Origin: Ophiosphaerella korrae
Taxonomy: Eukaryota; Ascomycota; Dothideomycetes; Pleosporales; Phaeosphaeriaceae
Reading direction: 5' to 3'
DNA: 64,000 nt
Assembly (NCBI GenBank): GCA_028456385.1
Contig: JALNQF010000003.1
Span: 1 to 64,000, forward strand
The position numbers were made by a program, and so were the translations under genes. Shown piece after piece: positions 57,578 through 64,000 of this stretch; the first letter of the stretch is position 1; each line of letters starts with the position of its first letter. Below the pieces are notes generated by a model. That model was given only the letters and a program-made list of their open reading frames with translations, did no database searches and was not told the DNA's origin.

Positions 57578-58552
57578 ATGATCCAAGTTTGTTACTCCAC
57601 GCCTCCTCTCAAGACTGTGCATCCACGACGCCTCGTGCTTGCACCAGTCGCACAAAACATGGACCCTCCCTCAGCACCAAACCCGGCAGGAGACGCAGGT
57701 GTCCTTCCAGAGTTCTCATCCATCAGCCTCCAGGATGCGCCTTCGCCTCCAGCACATGACGAGGATATGGACGTCCTTACTATGTCGAGAGAAACTGCCA
57801 TGAAAATTGTTGTACGTGCGATAGTTGCCATAGCAAATTCAGCCGACGATGTGCCTGCAACACCACCGCTGCCACTTTCCCGGCCTCATACCCCGAGTGG
57901 AAAAGATAACTTTGCAGCAATCAAAGGCCATCGACGTACAGCATCCCGGCCGGCAACTCCTATACCAGCTGAGAGGGAACAACATCAGCCCACCGAATTG
58001 GACCCACCAGAAGCCAGCCACGACGAGCCAACCATCACTCACGATATAGGCTATGGTGCACAGCCTGAATCCGTTCAGCGACTCAATATGGCACGGAAAT
58101 TTTTCTCGAAAACAGTACCTAAGGTAGGCGTTGAAGAATACATCAACCGCATTCAAAAGTACTGTCCACTCTCAACCGCTGTGTGGCTAGCTGCAGGCTC
58201 TTACATGCTTCGGTTATGCGTTATTGACCGGACCGTCCCGCTTACCTACCGCACGATGCATCGGTTGATTCTTGCGTGCGCACTAGTAGCTATGAAAGCG
58301 CTAGAGGACCATCGATGGCCACAGAAACGATTTGCGGCAGTTGGTGGTGTGGACGAAGCTTCACTTAGTCGACTAGAGCTTTGTGTGGAGTTTTTACTTT
58401 CATTCGATGTTCAGATCTTCACTCCAGAGAAGTTGAAGTTCCTGACCGTCCAGCTGCAAAGGGCAGGGCAAGCTGCTACGATGGCGTCGAGGCTACCGTC
58501 GTCGTTTCATCTAAATCTAGAGACTCCGAAGATGCGGCAGATACAGACATGA
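57578..58552 (+). CDS. Pho85-type cyclin (cyclin PHO80-like)
   Basis: The frame is intronless with 324 residues from ATG 57578; the ATG at 57659 (MDPPSAPNP) has a better context (A at -3) and would give 297. After a Pro/Ser/Thr-rich N-terminal half, residues about 185-295 make a Pho80-family cyclin box: VEEYINRIQKYCPLSTAVWL, AAGSYMLRLC, TYRTMHRLILACALVAMKALED and WPQKRFAAVGGVDEASLSRLE, then LLSFDVQIF. Such cyclins activate the CDK Pho85 in phosphate, glycogen and cell-cycle control. The invariant hydrophobic and Arg/His positions of the family are present. Which Pcl subgroup it belongs to cannot be told by eye. Confidence 0.88.
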   Translation: MIQVCYSTPPLKTVHPRRLVLAPVAQNMDPPSAPNPAGDAGVLPEFSSISLQDAPSPPAHDEDMDVLTMSRETAMKIVVRAIVAIANSADDVPATPPLPLSRPHTPSGKDNFAAIKGHRRTASRPATPIPAEREQHQPTELDPPEASHDEPTITHDIGYGAQPESVQRLNMARKFFSKTVPKVGVEEYINRIQKYCPLSTAVWLAAGSYMLRLCVIDRTVPLTYRTMHRLILACALVAMKALEDHRWPQKRFAAVGGVDEASLSRLELCVEFLLSFDVQIFTPEKLKFLTVQLQRAGQAATMASRLPSSFHLNLETPKMRQIQT

Positions 58553-59182
58553 TCAAAGGCTTTGAGCAGTTTCGGATAGATCTGATTTTCTTTCGTTCTA
58601 GGATATCCCCATGAGCATGCAACGGCGTTTGGTAACCGAACATGGGTATAATAAGTGGAAGCACATGTACAATAAGTACAACAATGTTTGGAAGATCCAG
58701 TATCGGGAGGGCTGGCTTTTATCGCGCGAAGCAAAAGCATGCACGCTGCGTATCAGCCCAAGAAAATAGTTCTGTTTGCCTATCAATGAGCATAAATTTC
58801 GACAACTTCTTTTAGATACTCCTTGTGTAAGATTTGTTAGCCACGTGCCTGATGGTCAAACCAGCTGGCGAGTGTACCTGCAGTTGGGTAGAATGAGTAT
58901 CCGTTCTTGATGCGGGCTAGCTTGCGCGGCAACGACGATCAATGTGCCAAACGCCCCTGGCGGCGCCACATCTCGATTGATTTCAAGCTCTAACGTTCAA
59001 CACGTTCAACACGTTCAACACGACCACCTAACGGCCGCTCCACGCTTCGTCTGCATCTCGCATTCTCACCACGCTAAATCAGGAACGTATATTGACCGAT
59101 TCCGCAACACGACTTGACTATTGTGCATGACCGCTGCGCACGCCGAACCCACACACCAGTCGCTCGCTACTTTCAATTCGCC
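58553..59182. other. Intergenic region upstream of the KRE9-like gene
   Basis: Contains the 3' end of the cyclin gene and the KRE9-like promoter, including three copies of a 9-mer GTTCAACAC at 58995-59021. No gene is seen. Confidence 0.5.
58995..59021. repeat. Three tandem copies of GTTCAACAC
   Basis: Three exact head-to-tail 9-mers about 160 bp before the KRE9-like start codon. Position suggests either a slippage repeat or a cluster of binding sites; no factor is named with confidence. Confidence 0.75.
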
Positions 59183-60174
59183 ATGGCGCGATTAATACTC
59201 ACACTTACGGCTGTCACCGCCCTGGCGCCGCTTATTAGCGCAATCAAATTCACGAGCCCAACGGCCGGTGCAACGCTCACGGCAGGAACAGCCATCGAGG
59301 TCAAATGGGAGGACGGCGGTGATGGGCCAAAGATGGCTGATCTGTTGACCTATGAATTGTTCTTGTGTGCTGGAGGAAACGGCGACGGCGAGTCGGTGAG
59401 TGACGGCTCACAGTTTAGCGCATAATACGCAGGGCCGCAGCAGAGGAGAGTCTGACTTGAATTCTCAGGCCGTATTGATACCTATCACGACACAAGGCTC
59501 GTTCGCCGTGGGCAGCGTCGCCTCAGGAATGGTTGGCAAGACCGCAGGCGAAGATTCGCCCAAGAACGCTTAGTATGCGCAGCCCATCATGTTCCAGTGG
59601 CCTTTTAACGCCTCGCTAACGCCGCAGCAGCTTTCTCAAAATGATTGCCGTTGGCAAAACTGGCGGCCAATTGATCACATACTCTGACCGTTTCTCCTAC
59701 TCTGGCATGACAGGCGCATTCCCAGCAACTCCAGCCGTCAAGAAGGGCCTTGCCAGTATTGACGGCACCACCGGACCCAGCACACAAGATCAGACTGTCA
59801 AGCCTGGTGGAAATGCTGCGCCAGTGGCTGGTGACTATGGCATGGAATACACAATGCAAACAGGCGCGACCAGATTTGCACCCATGCAGCCCATACCACC
59901 CACCAAAATCACGGCAAAGAACACAAAGCCGCTATACCCTACTAGTAGTGTGAAGATTGCGACAACGAGGCTTCCAATTCCGAAGATTCAGACAACCCTT
60001 ACACAGAGTCAAACGTTTTCAGTCAGCAGTAGGGAGAACACGGTACGTGCAAGGCATCGACAGCTAGTCTGTCATAGTTGAGTGCGAGCATCATACTAAT
60101 ATATACTCTAGGTTGCCCCAGCTCCTCACGCTACCGACGATATGGCCAAGTTTCTCAACCGATGGAAGGACTAG
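59183..60174 (+). CDS. KRE9/KNH1-family cell-wall beta-1,6-glucan assembly protein
   Basis: Four exons (59183-59395, 59469-59572, 59631-60042, 60112-60174) give 263 residues. Introns of 73, 58 and 69 bp have GT-AG ends and keep phase; the second acceptor is read at CAGCAG|CTTTC to give AYFLKM. A signal peptide MARLILTLTAVTALAPLISA leads to the N-terminal KNH-like Ig module (IKFTSPTAGATLTAGTAIEV, KWEDGGD...YELFLCAGG) and a second half with YSDRFSYSGMTG and YTMQTGATRFAPMQ. The protein ends in DDMAKFLNRWKD, a conserved C-terminal tag of this family. It acts in the secretory pathway or at the cell surface in beta-1,6-glucan synthesis. An upstream in-frame ATG at 59114 would bury the signal peptide and is less likely. 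Confidence 0.93.
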
Positions 60175-60732
60175 ACGCCCTTCTCCTTGCATATCAATCA
60201 TACAAATGCATTGTTCAGAATCATGGATTTGTAGCATGACCAGGTGTCTTTCTACTATGCCTAATCTCGTTGGATCATTATGATCATTGTGCTAGCGAAC
60301 TGGGACGACATCGCTATCGGCCGAAATACATGCAACGGCGTTAGGAGCAACAAGAGGCGTTGATGGACCGCCCATTAAGCGCGAGTCACTATTTCCGTGT
60401 GGATAGGTGTCCAGAACCATAGTCTTAGAATCAATAGTGTTTGTATCGAATACAATGAAGATTAAGCGTTTGGCCTTTCAGTTATCATTTTCACGTATTC
60501 TTCTGCTAGGGCGGCAGTAATGTTATTCGTGCAATGTCACATCAAAGTTTGAAGAGCACCTTCCTCTTCTTTGTAAGCTGGAATGTTGTAACCCGCAACT
60601 ACCCGCTGCCGTTAGGCTCAACCCCACCACCCCACCTAACACAAGCAGCAAGTCGTTGTCGCGCGCGAATACACATTGTGACGACGTGTTACCCATTCGT
60701 CCCCTGGCCTGATTGTTGTAACGACACTCAAC
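60175..60732. other. Intergenic region, nothing recognised
   Basis: About 560 bp between two plus-strand genes; promoter of prolidase and 3' region of the KRE9-like gene. Confidence 0.45.
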
Positions 60733-62289
60733 ATGGCTATCGCTGAAGACTACGAGACTGTGCTCAAGGGCAAGTATCCGGCCAAGGAGCATGCAAGAAA
60801 GGTAGCGAAATGGATCATAGACAAAGGAGGCGACAAAAATGGAACAATCTACCTGGAAGCTCAGAAGCAAAAACTGCTTGAGGTAAGTATCAGCCGAATA
60901 TTTAAATTACATTAGCTGAAAGACATAGGACAATGATAGCGAGGCACCCTTCAGGTATGTTTGTTGATTTTGGAAATCACAAGATACCATGTCCTCGAGG
61001 CATCTTATTGATATGTATGAATACAGACAGCGGCGATTCTTCTTTTACCTTAGTGGTTGCAAACTCCCCGACTCGCATCTCATCTATGAAATCGCCACTG
61101 ACAAGCTGACTCTCTTCATTCCTCCAATCGAGCCTGATGAAGTCATCTGGTCTGGCCTACCTATGACTGTTGAAGAAGCGAGGGCGAACTATGATATTGA
61201 TAACTGCCAAACAACCAACGACACAAATCCTCATCTAGCTAGTTCAGAATCGGCCCACTCAACCATATATGCCATTCCTGAACAGGTCTCGGATGAAATC
61301 ACCTTCCTTTCGTTCGAGAACAAGGAACTCTCACTACTGAAGCCTGCTATCGAGTATTGCAGAGTCACCAAGTCAGATTACGAGATTGCACTCATTCGGA
61401 AAGCCAACGCCATTTCAACAACCGCACATGTAAATGTTATGAAAGCTGCAGCCAAAGCAAACAACGAATGTGAACTCGAAGCTATATTCCTCAAGTCATG
61501 CGTGGAACGCGATGCAAAGAATCAAGCCTACCACTCCATCGTTGCAGCCGGAGAAAATGCTGCAACTCTTCACTATGTATACAATTCCACACCCATCAAA
61601 GATCAGAACCTACTCCTTCTGGATGCTGGATGCGAACTCGACTGCTATGCCTCAGATATCACACGTACATTCCCCATCAAGGGCAGCTTTGATGAAGAGT
61701 CACTGGCCATCTACAAAATTGTCCTCGACATGCAAAAACAGTGCATCGAAGCACTGAAAGCCGGTGTAGTATGGGACTCGATCCACGAACTCGCTCACAG
61801 AATCGCTATTAAAGGCCTGCTTTCCCTCGGCATTTTGAAAGGAGATGCAGACCAGATCTTTGCCGCTCGCACGAGCGTTGCATTCTTCCCACACGGCCTC
61901 GGCCATTACCTCGGCATGGATACGCATGATACCGGCGGTAATGCGAATTACGCGGACAAGGACAGCATGTTCCGGTATTTGCGTACGAGAGGCGCGCTAC
62001 CCGCACGCAGCATTATTACAGTCGAGCCTGGAATCTATTTCTGCCGCTTTATCATCGAGCCGTATCTCAAGAACGAGGAACATGCCAAATTTATCGATGA
62101 GAAGGTTTTGGAAAGGTATTGGAGTGTTGGGGGCGTGAGGATTGAAGGTACGTTGTATTCGCCCCTGGGATCGAATATGTGGGGGCTGACTAGACAGATA
62201 ATATTTTAATTACGGAGGGTGGGTATGAAAATCTTACGCCTACACCAAAGGAGATAGATGATATTGTGAAGATTGTGAAGTCTGGTTGA
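60733..62289 (+). CDS. Xaa-Pro dipeptidase (prolidase), M24B
   Basis: Four exons (60733-60882, 60929-60954, 61027-62147, 62198-62289) encode 462 residues. Exon 2 is a 26-nt micro-exon (DNDSEAPF) needed to join LLE to [12 protein letters not shown] in phase. The enzyme cleaves dipeptides with C-terminal proline using two Mn ions. The N-terminal aminopeptidase P-like domain ([20 protein letters not shown]) precedes the pita-bread catalytic domain with metal ligands in [21 protein letters not shown] (read as DAG..LDCYASD; Asp258 and Asp269), [13 protein letters not shown] (His348/352 region), TVEPGIYF and, in the last exon, LITEGG. It has no signal peptide, so it is cytosolic. The length matches fungal and animal prolidases. 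Confidence 0.95.
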
Positions 62290-62605
62290 TAGAATTGGGT
62301 GTGATTTATGGATTTGACAGACACTGATGTTGTATACGAGCCACTCAGGCAACTCAATTTACACCCCGCAATCGGAATTCCGTAAAACTTATATCCAGCC
62401 TCAGGCCCTCTGGCGTAGCTCTAATAACACACAAATCCGGCTACGTACCGGTCAATCCACCCCTCCAAAATGGATGCCTACAATGCCGCTAAGCCCACCT
62501 AAGCACTAGTCCAACAAGGCTATGCTCCGCCCATGAATGCTTCATACCTCGCGCCTCAACCCACCCTCAACCCTTTTCTTCCCTTCCTACTCCTCAACAC
62601 ACGAA
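62290..62605. other. Intergenic region upstream of the Nudix gene
   Basis: About 315 bp with no separate feature. Confidence 0.45.
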
Positions 62606-63260
62606 ATGGCAGACTCTCAACGCCCTAAAGTTGGCGTTGCTGCCATTATTCATGATACCAACGGCAACATCCTCATGGGCGAGCGCTTGGGGAGCCACGG
62701 CGCCGGTACTTCTCCCTCCTCTTAGTGCTAGCCTACCTCTCTTCCCACTACCAGAACTAACTACATCCGAAGGCACGCTACAATGTCCCGGCGGCCACCT
62801 CGAGCACGGCGAGTCCTTCGCCGACACCGCGGCTCGCGAGGCGCACGAGGAAACGGGGCTGCGCGTAGGGAACATAAAGTTTCTGACGGCGACAAACGAT
62901 GTTTTTAAGAGTGAGGGAAAGCACTATATTACAGTGTTTGTCACGTGCGAGATTGTGGGGGAGGAGAGGGTGGCGAGGGTAGGTTTCCATCTTTGCGTCC
63001 TTCCGAATTCCGAGTTTGCGGGATTGGATTTTGGGAGGATTTGGGTTTCATTTTGCATCGAGCTAATTTCTGGGCAGGCGATGGAGCCGCATAAGTGTGC
63101 GAAGTGGGAGTGGGTGGCATGGAGGCAGATGTGGGCGTGGGCGGGGGAGCAGGCGCGGGCGGAGGATGAGGGGAGGGAGATTGGGAGGAGGATGTTTTTG
63201 CCGTTGGTGAATATGTGGAGGGAGTTTCCTGAGATGGAGGATGTGTTGGTGGGGAGGTGA
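62606..63260 (+). CDS. Nudix hydrolase
   Basis: Three exons (62606-62705, 62773-62978, 63078-63260) give 162 residues starting MADSQRPKVGVAAIIHD. The Nudix box GHLEHGESFADTAAREAHEETGL fits GX5EX7REUXEEXGU exactly, with the metal-binding EAHEE. The preceding KVGVAAIIHDTNGNILMGER and following FLTATNDVFKSEGKHYITVF strands, with EWVAW, resemble the small Nudix proteins of the NUDT15/MTH3 type that hydrolyse (oxidised) nucleoside triphosphates; substrate is inference. Introns of 67 and 99 bp are GT-AG. The second intron contains no stop and is a multiple of three, so retention would insert 33 residues between VAR and AMEPHK; family alignment favours removal. C-terminal residues are Trp/Arg/Glu-rich. 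Confidence 0.9.
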
Positions 63261-64000
63261 GGTGGGATGGATAGGGTGGATAGAAGTTGTTGTGTCTATT
63301 CTTACGAATTCTTTTTCCATGTGTTTGCACATGTGAATTCCGGGACTACAGACATAGTTGCACGTGGCTACACATGCACGCAGCATGTACTATAATATAA
63401 TAGCACGTGGGTGGACTTGACATTTTGGTTTAGCTATCCGGGTCTACTACCTATTGCGGAGCTTTTATTCCCAGCGTAACCAGGGTAGACGTCGTGCAGG
63501 GAAAACTGGCCGGAAAGGTGTGTGTCACGAGACGCAAACCACCGATCTCAGGTGACTTGTGACAGCGGCGTCGCGACCAATTGAGCAGGAATCAAGACAT
63601 CGCCATTGGCAAAGTATACAAATCAGGGGCGGAGGAGGATGTAATTCCCAACACGGTAGTGAATCCTCGGTAGAGTGTATCCCGGAAGCATAGCAGTCCA
63701 ACACCAATGAAGAAGGAGACTGCCATTAGTTTCCGCCACAGGCATGCTACAACCCAAGTCTTATTGATAAAGTACAGGCTTCCCCACAGGTCGTGCCGAT
63801 CATCCACATAGGTTAAACGTAAATTGCCGACGCCATGCACCAATCAGCTGCCCAGCAGCTCTTCTTCAGCACTATAATTAACAGAGCTGACGTCGAACGG
63901 GCGTCGGCAAAGTATGGGAGTCTTGTCTAGCTTGCGGAAGGCGCTCTTGTTTTGGCGGGGCCTAACGTCTTCTCACGCGTCGAATCTCCATCAATCACCA
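63261..64000. other. Right-edge intergenic region, nothing recognised
   Basis: About 740 bp of ordinary composition; one 83-codon minus-strand frame is present but has no family features. The next gene lies outside the window. Confidence 0.4.

Noticed and set aside
63592..63843. 83-codon minus-strand frame with a hydrophobic stretch
   Set aside because: No family features, no neighbours on that strand and composition like random translation; a membrane microprotein cannot be supported.
14642..64000. A secondary-metabolite or defence gene cluster
   Set aside because: Genes are unrelated housekeeping functions with no synthase, transporter or cluster regulator set; the lone zinc-finger factor is a conserved type.

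Overview
The window reads as nuclear DNA of a filamentous ascomycete, most likely a dothideomycete of the Pleosporales type. The evidence is short GT-AG introns of about 45-100 bp, fungal-only families (KRE9/KNH1, DUF3176, HeLo-like N-domains, fungal_trans factors), and a sharp split between gene-dense DNA of normal GC and an AT-rich block that looks RIP-degraded (C-to-T decay). The exact genus is inference.

Layout. 1-12,530 is an AT-rich block of nested Ty3/gypsy retrotransposons, all read on the minus strand. The youngest, 3464-10495, keeps two 429-bp LTRs and a perfect 5-bp target duplication, TTTCT. 12,533-13,441 holds a 14-bp minisatellite and a broken ankyrin-repeat gene. From about 14.6 kb to the end the DNA is mostly conserved housekeeping genes: a nuclear protein with sororin-like features, a LysM protein, a leukotriene A4 hydrolase-type aminopeptidase, a small unknown protein only 8 bp upstream of an RpiB-family isomerase, a rhodanese/Cdc25-like protein, a two-thioredoxin PDI divergent from complex I subunit NDUFA5, a small unknown protein, a C2H2/fungal_trans regulator, BRO1 (ESCRT/MVB sorting), a 721-residue protein with a C-terminal Cys/His motif, condensin SMC2, a Pho85-type cyclin, a KRE9/KNH1 wall protein, prolidase and a Nudix hydrolase.

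Two accessory patches interrupt this. One is a decayed DUF3176 membrane-protein gene at 23.4-24.8 kb. The other, 39.9-44.4 kb, combines a HeLo-like/Ras-like fusion gene with an in-frame stop, a solo LTR with a perfect TSD, a 141-bp MITE with 46-bp inverted repeats, and a frameshifted APH-type kinase gene.

The genes do not form a biosynthetic or defence cluster. Their grouping looks like ordinary fungal synteny with transposon-driven decay at the left edge and in the two patches. Exon boundaries were placed by hand from splice consensus, reading phase and family similarity remembered from known proteins; no search was run.
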